Source of the DNA: Lacihabitans sp. LS3-19
Lineage (GTDB): Bacteria > Bacteroidota > Bacteroidia > Cytophagales > Spirosomataceae
Length of the DNA: 64,000 nt
Direction of reading: 5' to 3'
Assembly (NCBI RefSeq): GCF_024343575.1
Contig: NZ_RJUA01000127.1
Span: forward strand, 400,001 to 464,000
In this document: positions 9,200 to 17,334 of the stretch, in pieces
Layout of the letters: each line of letters opens with the position of its first letter
How positions within the stretch are numbered: the first letter of the stretch is position 1
Notes under the pieces: generated by a model
Told to the model about the DNA's origin: nothing
What the model saw: only the letters and a program-made list of their open reading frames with translations
The model's database searches: none
Position numbers and translations under genes: made by a program

Positions 9200-9580
9200 T
9201 CACTTTTTCAATACACCAAAAATCCATGCAAGTAAGGTTCCTATGGCTGTGCTTCCTGCAATAGAATATATATAACTGCGGATCAAAAAACCGGCAGTAT
9301 CTTGTTTAAAAAAGCTAATCAAGTCTTTTGTAAAAGCAAAATAAGCGATTTGCAAAATCATTGGAAGAAGGATTACCAAAGTACGTGTATTGGTTTCCAT
9401 GTTTTTGGTGAAATAAAAAACCAATGCAGAAATAACAAACAAAGGCACAGCCAAAACCAATTGGATAATAGGGGCCGAACCAACTTCACCTCCTGGATAG
9501 CTACTTTTGGTAATTATAAAAATATTGAAAACAAAAGCAAGAAGTACGATACCTATTAAAAAAAAATATATTTTGTCCAT
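9200..9580 (-). CDS. Hypothetical four-helix membrane protein
   Basis: A 126-residue protein that I do not recognise. About four transmembrane stretches are visible (roughly residues 5-22, 40-60, 68-85 and 98-122) separated by short polar loops, with no conserved catalytic residues. It sits between the small PLDc_N-like gene and the aminotransferase gene, all on the same strand with short gaps, so the three may form one transcription unit. Confidence 0.55.
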   Translation of the reverse strand: MDKIYFFLIGIVLLAFVFNIFIITKSSYPGGEVGSAPIIQLVLAVPLFVISALVFYFTKNMETNTRTLVILLPMILQIAYFAFTKDLISFFKQDTAGFLIRSYIYSIAGSTAIGTLLAWIFGVLKK

Positions 9581-9601
9581 TGGCTATATTGGTTATGATT
9601 T

Positions 9602-10768
9602 TTATTGATTTGCCTCTAAAATACTGCTGAAAACATCTAAATCGTGTGCTTCATTCCAAACATTTATGGAAAGTCTAATTGCATTTCCTCTATAAGACAC
9701 ATGCACTTTTTCGGCTGAAAGGCTCTTCTGAATATTTTCCATTTTCACGTTTTCTGGTAAGCGAATACCAAACATGTGTGCTGATCTAAAACTTTCATTT
9801 TCAATCCAATACCCAGAATTACTAAGTCTTTCTATAAATGGCTGACCTAGATTTTTAGCATATTCTTGTATTTCTTTTGGCTGCCATTCTATTAATAATT
9901 CCAGGGCTTTTTCGACCATTGGCAGATTGATAAAATTACTATATTCGCCCATATTGTACCTAAAAGCACCTTCGCGATATTCTGGTTGATAATTCAATAA
10001 ATTTTTAAAATCATCACTGTTTTTTCTACCAATCCAAGTTTGCTCCAAAGGCAGGCCTTCATCAAAATACGGCCCAAAATAAGCCAAAGTAGAGCCATAA
10101 GGCCCTAGAAGCCATTTATAACTCGCACAAACCAAAAAGTCAGGCTGTATTTTTTGTAAATCAAATTCGAAAGCACCTAAATGTTGCGTAGCATCTATAA
10201 TCAACAATGCACCCGTATGTGTACATTTATTTTTTATTTCTTCCAAATTAAAAAGAGTACCATCGGCCCAATGAGTAGGAGAAATACAAACCAAGAGCGT
10301 CTTTTCTGTTATGGCTTCTAAAAGATTTTCATTCCAAACCTCTCCTCGATTATTTAACTCAACAGGAGCAGAAACCGTTACTATTTGTGTGTTATCTCTT
10401 AGCTCTACCAATTCATGCCAACCGTAAACATCACTTGGAAACTCCTCTCCTACCAAAACTATATCGGTTTTCAGTTTATCTGTAGACTTTTGGGCGATGT
10501 TCTTTACAACCGTTGCTATACCATAGGACACCGAAGGCATTAAGGCAATCCTTTCTGCATTTATGCAATTTATGAGTTCGGCAAACTTCCGTTTTACAAC
10601 TTCAGCCAAACTAAAAAAATCAGCAGAGCTTATTTCATAAGGTTGAGATTTCCTTAATAATCCTTTGATGCCAGCCTCTTCCACCGTTTTTGCCAAAGGC
10701 GACATGGTGGCACAATTTAAGTATCTGACGTCAGGACTGAGCGAAAAATAATCTTTTTTACAATCCAT
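9602..10768 (-). CDS. Class V aminotransferase (cysteine desulfurase-like)
   Basis: A 388-residue PLP-dependent fold-type I enzyme. It has the aspartate motif IIDATQHLGAF, then ASYKWLLGPYG carrying the presumed Schiff-base lysine near residue 218, and a C-terminal VSYRGNAIRLSINVWN region typical of class V enzymes. No active-site cysteine loop like that of IscS or SufS is obvious, so the substrate may be another amino compound (kynureninase-like or isopenicillin epimerase-like). Its start codon directly abuts the stop of the DinB gene, indicating a translationally coupled pair. Confidence 0.8.
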   Translation of the reverse strand: MDCKKDYFSLSPDVRYLNCATMSPLAKTVEEAGIKGLLRKSQPYEISSADFFSLAEVVKRKFAELINCINAERIALMPSVSYGIATVVKNIAQKSTDKLKTDIVLVGEEFPSDVYGWHELVELRDNTQIVTVSAPVELNNRGEVWNENLLEAITEKTLLVCISPTHWADGTLFNLEEIKNKCTHTGALLIIDATQHLGAFEFDLQKIQPDFLVCASYKWLLGPYGSTLAYFGPYFDEGLPLEQTWIGRKNSDDFKNLLNYQPEYREGAFRYNMGEYSNFINLPMVEKALELLIEWQPKEIQEYAKNLGQPFIERLSNSGYWIENESFRSAHMFGIRLPENVKMENIQKSLSAEKVHVSYRGNAIRLSINVWNEAHDLDVFSSILEANQ

Positions 10769-11398
10769 TTATTTAGGGAGTCTTTTAGCGTACCAAGTCA
10801 TTTGTCCGCGGTGGTTGGCAAAATGCTCTGTAACATGAAACCATTTGCAGTAATTGTTCCAGTCCCAATCTTTGGTTTCACCTGACAACAACCACGCATC
10901 GTCTCTTTTTTTCATTTCAGCTTTGGTTACTTCCCTGACAGATTCCATAGCTTCTTTATAATAGCTTAGTGGATTGCCTTTTATTTGATTTCTAGCATCT
11001 TCGCCTAGATCCATGGCTATGTTCCATTTGGCTTTGTTTTCAGGTGTAAAATCTTCTAAATTATGAAATGTCAAATCTTGATAGATCACTTCGGTAGCCA
11101 CCAGATGCAACATTAGAGAACCGATAGAGTTTGAATCTTTATCATGAATGTAGTCTAATTGCTCTACGGTAAGTTTTTTGTTGTAGGAAATAACGGAATT
11201 GCTCACCCAATCGAGCATAGAGACCAAAGCACCAATTTGAGGTGTATATCCTTCCATTGGACCAATGTGGTTAAGATTTCGATCTTCCGGAAATTTAGCC
11301 GCAAAGCTATTTCTGGGTAAAACCAAGCTCCCAGCTCCAATCGCTGAAATGCCCAAAGTTCCAATAAAATTTCGCCGATTGAATTTTCCAGTTTCCAT
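10769..11398 (-). CDS. DinB-family protein with twin-arginine-like leader
   Basis: A 209-residue protein. The N terminus NRRNFIGTLGISAIGAGSLVLP is a twin-arginine (Tat)-like signal, implying export of a folded, metal-containing protein. The mature part has the four-helix DinB arrangement: LMLHLVATE near the first helix bundle and TEHFANHRGQMTWYAK near the C terminus, supplying the histidines of the usual metal site. DinB/YfiT enzymes are thiol-dependent transferases or unknown. It is the upstream partner of the abutting aminotransferase gene. Confidence 0.75.
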   Translation of the reverse strand: METGKFNRRNFIGTLGISAIGAGSLVLPRNSFAAKFPEDRNLNHIGPMEGYTPQIGALVSMLDWVSNSVISYNKKLTVEQLDYIHDKDSNSIGSLMLHLVATEVIYQDLTFHNLEDFTPENKAKWNIAMDLGEDARNQIKGNPLSYYKEAMESVREVTKAEMKKRDDAWLLSGETKDWDWNNYCKWFHVTEHFANHRGQMTWYAKRLPK

Positions 11399-11494
11399 GA
11401 TTTTAAAATTTGATTTTTCATAAAAGTATGAAAAAAAAGAAATTTCATTTCTACGAAAACTTAGATTTTTAAAAAAGTTTCTTTTCGCAAAAAA

Positions 11495-12724
11495 TCAAGC
11501 AGATGGCTTTCTTTTAAAAAACTTCTTTTTATTACCATTAAACGGCTTATTAAAGCTTTTTTTAGCGGATGACGCGGTGAATTCTGGAGCTGGACCTAAG
11601 CCTAAACTTTCTGTTATATTTTGTTTTTCAACCTCTCTTTCTAGCAGCTTTTCTATACTTGTTATTTTTCTTTGGTCTTTTTCGTTTATAAAAGTAAACG
11701 AAGTACCTGTAGTTTCAGCTCTTGCAGTTCTTCCAATTCTATGAATATAATCTTCAGCGTCACGAGGCACGTCGTAGTTGATTACCAAATTCAAATTATT
11801 GATATCTATCCCTCTTGAAAGTACATCTGTAGCTACTAAAATGTTGAAGTTTTTGTTCTTAAAACCTCTCAAATATTCTTCTCGCTCTTCTTGGCTATTA
11901 TCTGACGAAATCCCCTTAGCTATAATTTTGGCCTTACCCAAAGCTCTGATAATCTGATTGATCATGGATTTTTGAGAAGAGAAAATTATTATAGTTAAGT
12001 TTTCTTTTCCTTTCAAAAGATGAATTAGTAAAGGTAACTTTTGGTGATCAGACGCCAAATAAAACTGTTGGTCAATGCCCACTGCTGGTTTAGATACTGC
12101 CAATTTTATCTCTTCCGGATTTTTCAAAATTTTGTTGGCAAAATCTCTGATTTTCTGAGGCATGGTAGCCGAAAACATCAAATTTTGGCGTTTTTCTGGC
12201 AAATGTTTAATCACATACAAGATATCATCCGAAAAACCCATGTCTAACATTTTATCAGCTTCGTCTAAAACCAAACATTTCAAATCGTCGAATTTCACAT
12301 CTCCAGATTTCATGTGAGCCAATAACCTTCCAGGCGTGGCTATAATTATGTCAGCTCCGTCTACCAAAGCCTTTCTTTGTTGGTCCCAGTTTTCGCCTTT
12401 ACCACCTCCATATATTGCCAAACTAGTCGCTCTTATAAAATAGCTAAAGCCCTCTATTTGTTCGTCAATTTGTTTTGCAAGCTCACGTGTAGGCACAAGT
12501 ATTAGAGCTGTAATATGTTCATTTTTTGCCCTGATTATAAGATCAAGCAAAGGGATAAGATAAGCCGCCGTTTTTCCGGTTCCAGTTTGAGCTGACGCTA
12601 TCAAATCTTTCCCTTCTAAAATCATCGGAATGGCCATCTCTTGTATAGGCGATGCCTGTAGGTAATTCATGGCGTCTATGCCGGCCAGTACATCTTCGTG
12701 TATATTGAGTTCGTTGAATTGCAA
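11495..12724 (-). CDS. DEAD-box RNA helicase (RhlE-like)
   Basis: A 409-residue ATP-dependent RNA helicase. The motifs run in order: Q motif region FNELNI...SPIQ, AQTGTGKT (~44-51), PTRELA, TPGRL, DEAD (~153), SAT (~186), a domain-2 block with ATDVLSRGID, and HRIGRTAR. The C-terminal tail is Lys/Phe-rich (NKKKFFKRK), fitting RNA contact. The start is TTG: the codon before it is a stop, and the first internal ATG would remove the Q-motif phenylalanine. Likely roles are ribosome assembly and cold adaptation, as for RhlE/CsdA relatives. Confidence 0.9.
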   Translation of the reverse strand: MQFNELNIHEDVLAGIDAMNYLQASPIQEMAIPMILEGKDLIASAQTGTGKTAAYLIPLLDLIIRAKNEHITALILVPTRELAKQIDEQIEGFSYFIRATSLAIYGGGKGENWDQQRKALVDGADIIIATPGRLLAHMKSGDVKFDDLKCLVLDEADKMLDMGFSDDILYVIKHLPEKRQNLMFSATMPQKIRDFANKILKNPEEIKLAVSKPAVGIDQQFYLASDHQKLPLLIHLLKGKENLTIIIFSSQKSMINQIIRALGKAKIIAKGISSDNSQEEREEYLRGFKNKNFNILVATDVLSRGIDINNLNLVINYDVPRDAEDYIHRIGRTARAETTGTSFTFINEKDQRKITSIEKLLEREVEKQNITESLGLGPAPEFTASSAKKSFNKPFNGNKKKFFKRKPSA

Positions 12725-12764
12725 TTATTTACTATTTAATATATTAGCTAAAGCCTTAATACTA

Positions 12765-12794
12765 CAAATATAGTGCTAAGTGTCCAAAGAGCAA
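12765..12794 (-). promoter_or_regulatory. Promoter of the DEAD-box helicase gene
   Basis: On the minus strand TTG (12794-12792) is followed after 19 bases by TATATTTG (12772-12765), a full match to the Bacteroidota consensus. The leader of about 35 bases leads to a TTG start codon. Confidence 0.7.
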
Positions 12795-12849
12795 TATTTA
12801 TGGTTTTGAGAAAAGGTTGAGACTATGATTTTTTAAAGGAAACCAAGTC

Positions 12850-13869
12850 TCATTTTTTCTTTTTTGATTCAGCAAATCGTTTTTGAAGCAGAATTTTTTC
12901 TTTCTTGCTTGGGTATCCCGAATCTAACAAAAATTTAAAAGCAGACTCATCTGAATCTAAATTAAGATTAATCATCTCGGCTAAAGCTTTGGTTTTGTCT
13001 TTAGCATTATTATAATACTTCAAGCATATTTGATGCCCCATAAAGTAGCCAATATCTTTAACCTTTACACCTCCAAAGTCTTTATCTTGTTGCATAAACC
13101 ATTGTTTCTGGTCACTATTCAGTGGCGTAAACATTTCTTCTTTAAACTTCTCCCATATCTCCTTTTCGTGCGATTTTCCAAAAACATATTGCGAACTGGG
13201 ATTGTTTTCTTCCACCGTTTTACCATAAACTACTTCAGCTACATGGTCTGCATTTCCTTCCCAAAGGGCATTTGCCAAAATCTGCGTTAGTCTCATTGGC
13301 TTTTGGCTAAAAATAAGTTCTGCGTTTCTCATGATCCATTGTTGCGTATGCGTAAATTCATGCAAGACCATCATAACGGCCCAATCTGGCTTTTCATTGG
13401 CTAATAGTTCTGTTCCAATCAATAAATCTTTTCCAAGTGGCCTCCCGCCAACTTGCCCCTTGCCTATTACAAAAACCACATCACCGGCGGTCATTTGAGG
13501 ATATATGCTTTTATATCGCAAAAACATCTTATCGATAATCGGTTTTTGATCAATTGCTGACAATGCCCATGGTCTTATTTTAGTAAGATGTTTGCTATTT
13601 TTTGAGATGTAACTTAAATAGGAATTTAAATATTGACTAGAGGTTTCGTTAAAAGCAGTTTTTTCAAATTCCATGAATTTTTTCATCCCTTCAGATGCTC
13701 TTTCAAAATAATATTTTTCTAAGAAATAACTTTGCTTTAATGTATCAGTTGAAACTCGAATACTATCAAAAGCTTGGTAAAAATTATTTAAATCTTCAGC
13801 ATAAATATTTACCTGACCGAATGAATTTGTTGAAATAAATAGAGAAAATAACAGGATAAATTTCTTCAT
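12850..13869 (-). CDS. Secreted HExxH metalloprotease-like protein
   Basis: A 339-residue protein with a clear signal peptide (MKKFILLFSLFISTNSFGQ). A zinc-protease motif VLHEFTHTQQW sits near residue 170, with LWEGNADHVAEVVYG about 40 residues later, supplying a glutamate in the right place for a gluzincin-type third ligand. The layout resembles DUF2268-like predicted Zn-dependent proteases. Probably periplasmic or lipid-free exported; the substrate is unknown. It is transcribed alone, away from the accessory island that begins to its right. Confidence 0.65.
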   Translation of the reverse strand: MKKFILLFSLFISTNSFGQVNIYAEDLNNFYQAFDSIRVSTDTLKQSYFLEKYYFERASEGMKKFMEFEKTAFNETSSQYLNSYLSYISKNSKHLTKIRPWALSAIDQKPIIDKMFLRYKSIYPQMTAGDVVFVIGKGQVGGRPLGKDLLIGTELLANEKPDWAVMMVLHEFTHTQQWIMRNAELIFSQKPMRLTQILANALWEGNADHVAEVVYGKTVEENNPSSQYVFGKSHEKEIWEKFKEEMFTPLNSDQKQWFMQQDKDFGGVKVKDIGYFMGHQICLKYYNNAKDKTKALAEMINLNLDSDESAFKFLLDSGYPSKKEKILLQKRFAESKKKK

Positions 13870-13987
13870 AAAAAATATTTTGGAAGCAAATATAGCATTA
13901 AGAAATAAAAATCAAAATGGAGACTGTTTAACAAAAAAATCCCTGTTTGTTTCTTTAAAAATAGCAGGATAACCAATTTCATAAAAA

Positions 13988-14156
13988 ATCTCCTCGAATC
14001 TACTACATTTTATACATTCACATTTTCTGATAAGTAAACGTGGTCTTCTTTAAACTTCAAATGAATTGGGTGTATTATTAAAAATTCCTTCGTCTTTAGT
14101 TCAAATAGTAGCGATCCTATTATAAGGCCTTTTTTCGAAAAAATCCTTTTACTCAT
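13988..14156 (-). pseudogene. Decayed 3' fragment of a Dabb-family gene
   Basis: On the minus strand, bases 14100-13988 align without gaps to the 3' end of the intact Dabb gene at 15621. HPIHLKFKEDHVYLSENVNV corresponds to HPIHLKFIEDYAYLWEKVNV in the intact protein. A TAA stop (14010-14012) replaces the next Tyr codon, and after it the frame still reads NVVDSRR against DAVGPRR. An accidental 48-codon ORF (14156-14010) covers the fragment. The N-terminal two thirds are missing. The rest of the ~440-bp gene-poor stretch 13870-14308 holds only AT-rich DNA and the palindrome array listed next. Confidence 0.75.
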
Positions 14157-14175
14157 TTCACATTTTCATTCATTT

Positions 14176-14291
14176 TGCATTTTTAAAAATACATTTTTAG
14201 CTATTATTGTATTTTATAAAATACATTTATTAATTATTTTTGTATTTTTTACATTACACTTTGAAGCATTTTTTGTACTTTTGAAAATACA
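14176..14291 (+). promoter_or_regulatory. Array of four 18-bp TGTA-N10-TACA palindromes
   Basis: Four sites lie at 14176-14193 (TGCATTTTTAAAAATACA), 14208-14225 (TGTATTTTATAAAATACA, a perfect palindrome), 14241-14258 and 14274-14291 (TGTACTTTTGAAAATACA). Start-to-start spacing is 32, 33 and 33 bp. The last overlaps the candidate -7 element and ends 17 bases before the ATPase start codon. A looser TGCA-N10-TGCA copy at 14296-14313 covers that start codon. The spacing implies binding of a dimeric regulator on about the same helix face. Confidence 0.7.
14276..14283 (+). promoter_or_regulatory. Candidate -7 element of the ATPase gene
   Basis: TACTTTTG matches TAnnTTTG and lies inside the fourth palindrome, 25 bases before the start codon. 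No TTG at the right -33 distance was found, so the promoter may be activator-dependent or weak. Confidence 0.4.
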
Positions 14292-14308
14292 AAAATGCAA
14301 AATCAATT

Positions 14309-15502
14309 ATGCAAGAGTTATTTGAAAGTCAAAATAGAGTATTAGAAAAGGTGAATTTAGACTTTAAACGTTCACTATTCGCTAAACTCCCTTGGGATGA
14401 GAGAGCCATCATGCTGATGGGAGCAAGAGGCACAGGTAAAAGCACCATTTTTCTACAATATCTCAAAGAAAACTTCAAAACCAATGAGGCACTTTATATT
14501 ACCTTAGATGACATTTATTTCAAACAACATACATTGGTAGAAACAGCAAGAGATTTTCTTCAAAACGGCGGAAAATTGTTATTAATGGATGAAGTTCACA
14601 AATACCCAGATTGGAGCCGAGAAATAAAGAATATTTATGACTTGATGCCCAATTTGAAAATGTTGTTTACGGGCTCTTCAATCTTAGAACTCCAAAAATC
14701 AAACGCTGATTTGAGCAGGAGAGTTTTAAATTATTATTTACCCGAACTTTCGTTTAGAGAATTTTTAGGCATAAAATATGGCCAAAAATTACCAATATTC
14801 ACTTTAGAAGAAATAATAAAAAACCATGCTGATATTTCAAAAGACTTAAATTCGAAAATAGAAAACCCACTGATGCTGTTTAAAGAGTATTTAAAATCAG
14901 GAGCTTATCCGTTTTTTATAGAAACTAATTTGGTAGACATAAGACTAAAGCAAACGGTGAACCTGATAATCGATACGGATATTCCGAATGCTATACCTGT
15001 AGAATTTTCGACACTTGGCCAGTTGAAAAAACTCCTTTACATAATTGCTCAGAGTGTGCCATTTAAACCAAATATTACGAAACTAGCAGAACAGGTTGGT
15101 ACTACGAGGCCTAAATTGTACGAAATGTTAAAAATGCTGGAAGCAGCCAAATTGATTTACGGCCTATACCATAGTAGCACCAATATTACGGTATTGAACA
15201 AACCAGAAAAGATCTTTTTACACAATACCAACTTGTTGCATGTTTTCTCAGAAAACCAGCCTGAATTGGGAACTATAAGAGAAACGTTCTTTATAAACAT
15301 GCTTGAAAGTGCGGGATACAAGGTAAATTATACCGAAAAAGGCGATTTCACGATCAACAACAAATGGACCTTTGAAGTAGGCGGAAGAAACAAAACCGCA
15401 AAACAAATTTCAGGAGTAAGCAATGCTTTTTTGGCTTTAGATGAGATCGAATATGGCTATGGGAATGGTGTGCCGTTGTGGTTGTTGGGTTTTATGTATT
15501 AG
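14309..15502 (+). CDS. AAA ATPase with C-terminal DUF4143
   Basis: A 397-residue ATP-binding protein. Walker A is MGARGTGKST (residues 37-46), Walker B is LLLMDEVHKYPDW (near 92), and a sensor-like FTGSS follows, the AAA_14 layout. The second half holds a winged-helix-like segment (ITKLAEQVGTTRPKLYEML) and a DUF4143 domain ending in WTFEVGGRNKTAKQI, where the E-x-G/K pattern resembles a nuclease-like fold (inference). The family is patchily distributed in bacteria and archaea and its function is not established. It stands alone between a Dabb fragment and the intact Dabb gene, and its upstream region carries an operator array. Confidence 0.8.
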   Translation: MQELFESQNRVLEKVNLDFKRSLFAKLPWDERAIMLMGARGTGKSTIFLQYLKENFKTNEALYITLDDIYFKQHTLVETARDFLQNGGKLLLMDEVHKYPDWSREIKNIYDLMPNLKMLFTGSSILELQKSNADLSRRVLNYYLPELSFREFLGIKYGQKLPIFTLEEIIKNHADISKDLNSKIENPLMLFKEYLKSGAYPFFIETNLVDIRLKQTVNLIIDTDIPNAIPVEFSTLGQLKKLLYIIAQSVPFKPNITKLAEQVGTTRPKLYEMLKMLEAAKLIYGLYHSSTNITVLNKPEKIFLHNTNLLHVFSENQPELGTIRETFFINMLESAGYKVNYTEKGDFTINNKWTFEVGGRNKTAKQISGVSNAFLALDEIEYGYGNGVPLWLLGFMY

Positions 15503-15569
15503 GAAGAAACAGTATCGACGCTCTCTCAGAGTACTCAATACGAGCAATGTAATTCAATTAAATAAGATA

Positions 15570-15610
15570 GGTCTAGTGTCAAACCAAAGAATATATAAAG
15601 ACACTAGGTC
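15570..15610. repeat. 11-bp inverted repeat after the ATPase gene
   Basis: GGTCTAGTGTC (15570-15580) and GACACTAGGTC (15600-15610) can pair over 11 bp (two G-U pairs) with a 19-base loop. Neither strand has a T run after the stem, so it is not a clear terminator. It lies at the right boundary of the ATPase segment, 10 bases from the Dabb stop codon. Confidence 0.5.
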
Positions 15611-15620
15611 AAAAAACAAC

Positions 15621-16019
15621 TTACCTCCTAGGCCCCACAGCATCATAAACATTCACTTTTTCCCATAGATATGCATAATCTTCAATGAACTTTAAATGAA
15701 TAGGATGCTTTTGGTAAATTTCTTCCTCTTCGATATTGTCGAAAAAACATAACCACGAAATAGCGTAATCTCTTACAATTACAGAGCGAGTTGTATTTGC
15801 TGCTTCTCCAATATTAAATAATTTAATCTGAGGAACTTTTGAAAGTTTCAATAAGCCTTCGGTGAGTTTAGCTCTGTTTTCTGGCTTATCTTCTTTCAAA
15901 TAAAAAAATACATGATGAATAAAAAGGTCTTTGGATTTTGCTTGATTAGCTACTACTGAAGCGATTGGCAAAGCACTCAATACCGCTGCATTTTTTAAAA
16001 AGTCTCTTCTGTTTTTCAT
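15621..16019 (-). CDS. Dabb-family (stress-responsive A/B barrel) protein
   Basis: A 132-residue protein. The start is ATG at 16019; an ORF three codons longer exists but MKNRRDFLKNAAVL is the natural twin-arginine-like leader. After the leader comes a small alpha/beta-barrel: IHHVFFYLK opens the first strand, as in Dabb proteins (xxHxVxFxxK), and HPIHLKFIEDYAYLW closes it. Dabb proteins form dimeric barrels of mostly unknown function, some acting in stress response or degradative pathways. A diverged 3' copy lies on the far side of the ATPase gene. Confidence 0.8.
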   Translation of the reverse strand: MKNRRDFLKNAAVLSALPIASVVANQAKSKDLFIHHVFFYLKEDKPENRAKLTEGLLKLSKVPQIKLFNIGEAANTTRSVIVRDYAISWLCFFDNIEEEEIYQKHPIHLKFIEDYAYLWEKVNVYDAVGPRR

Positions 16020-16037
16020 AAAGTACATTGAATAAAT

Positions 16038-16083
16038 TTAAAAAAAATCCCCATTCCCTGATAAACAGAAGAAATGGGGAATT
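16038..16083 (-). terminator. Rho-independent terminator of fba
   Basis: TCCCCATT (16048-16055) pairs perfectly with AATGGGGA (16073-16080). On the minus strand the stem is followed by T8. It ends the aldolase transcript before the Dabb gene. Confidence 0.9.
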
Positions 16084-16101
16084 ACTATTAGATTTCTATT
16101 T

Positions 16102-17184
16102 TTAGAACAATCCTTCGCAACGATTGATACAGTTCAAATCTTCGAAAGCTTCTTTTAATCTCGCGATCATAGACTCTTCACCTTTACGCAACCATACGCG
16201 TGGATCATAATATTTTTTGTTTGGAGAATCCGCACCTGAAGGATTACCTAACTGAGACTGAAGATATTCTTCATTTGCTTTGTAATATTTCAAAATACCT
16301 TCCCAAGTGCTCCATTGCATATCTGTATCGATGTTCATTTTTACGGCACCGTATTCTATCGCCTCTCTGATTTCTGCACGGCTAGAACCAGAACCTCCGT
16401 GGAATACGAAATTTACTGGCAATTCACCTGTTCCAAATTTCTCTTGGATATAATCTTGTGAGTTTTTCAAAATGATAGGCTGTAAAGAAACATTTCCTGG
16501 CTTGTAAACACCATGCACATTTCCAAATGCAGCAGCAACAGTAAAGTTTGGAGAAACACTACCCAATTCCTCATAAGCATAAGCTACTTCAGAAGGTTGT
16601 GTATATAATTTAGAGCTGTCAACGTCAGAGTTGTCAACGCCATCTTCTTCTCCACCAGTTACTCCTAATTCAATCTCAAGTGTCATGCCCATTTTGGCCA
16701 TTCTTTCAAGATATTTTTTCGAGATTTCTATATTTTCTTCAATTGGCTCTTCAGACAAATCAATCATATGAGAGCTAAACAATGGAGCTCCAGTAGCCTC
16801 AAAATGTTTCTCACCAGCATCTAACAATCCGTCAATCCAAGGCAAAAGTTTTTTTGCACAGTGGTCAGTATGCAATACCACAGGCACGCCATAAGCTTCT
16901 GCCAATTGATGTACGTGCATTGCACCAGATATTGAACCTAAAATTGCGGCTTTTTGTCCTTCGTTTGAAAGACCTTTTCCTGCATAAAACACTCCTCCAC
17001 CATTCGAAAACTGAACGATAACAGGCGAATTAACTGCCTTGGCAGTTTCTAATACTGCATTGATAGAATCTGTTCCGACAACATTTACCGCTGGAAGAGC
17101 ATAGTTATTCTCATTTGCATGACGCAACAATTGGTTAAGGGCTTCTCCCGTAACAACACCTGGCTTGATCAAAGATTGACTCAT
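16102..17184 (-). CDS. fbaA: Class II fructose-bisphosphate aldolase
   Basis: A 360-residue zinc-dependent aldolase that interconverts fructose-1,6-bisphosphate with dihydroxyacetone phosphate and glyceraldehyde 3-phosphate in glycolysis and gluconeogenesis. The zinc/catalytic motif VVLHTDHCAKKLLPW, the ELGVTGGEEDGVDN loop, NVHGVYKPGNV, VFHGGSGS and NIDTDMQW are all present. The length matches the E. coli FbaA type (359 residues). Cytoplasmic. It is monocistronic, with a candidate promoter at 17261 and a strong terminator downstream. Confidence 0.95.
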   Translation of the reverse strand: MSQSLIKPGVVTGEALNQLLRHANENNYALPAVNVVGTDSINAVLETAKAVNSPVIVQFSNGGGVFYAGKGLSNEGQKAAILGSISGAMHVHQLAEAYGVPVVLHTDHCAKKLLPWIDGLLDAGEKHFEATGAPLFSSHMIDLSEEPIEENIEISKKYLERMAKMGMTLEIELGVTGGEEDGVDNSDVDSSKLYTQPSEVAYAYEELGSVSPNFTVAAAFGNVHGVYKPGNVSLQPIILKNSQDYIQEKFGTGELPVNFVFHGGSGSSRAEIREAIEYGAVKMNIDTDMQWSTWEGILKYYKANEEYLQSQLGNPSGADSPNKKYYDPRVWLRKGEESMIARLKEAFEDLNCINRCEGLF

Positions 17185-17260
17185 AAATAAAATTTTAGAA
17201 TTAAATTAAGATTTTCTTGTATTTTCGTCCGTTGAAGAGTGTAATAGTGATATTTTGATA

Positions 17261-17268
17261 CAAAAATA
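17261..17268 (-). promoter_or_regulatory. Candidate -7 element of fba
   Basis: Reads TATTTTTG on the minus strand (TAnnTTTG), 76 bases before the start codon. No -33 TTG at standard distance. Confidence 0.4.
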
Positions 17269-17334
17269 CGAAAAATTAACCTTTGAATATTATTAAAACT
17301 GTAAAAATAAATGTTTGAAGTAAAACAAAAGCTC

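Noticed and set aside
14010..14156. 48-codon ORF as a real small gene
   Set aside because: It is the decayed Dabb fragment; homology continues past its stop codon and it lacks the N-terminal domain.
13870..14308. tRNA, small RNA or CRISPR in the longest gene-poor stretch
   Set aside because: No cloverleaf, no long GC-rich structure and no direct-repeat/spacer pattern; only the Dabb remnant and the palindrome array were found.
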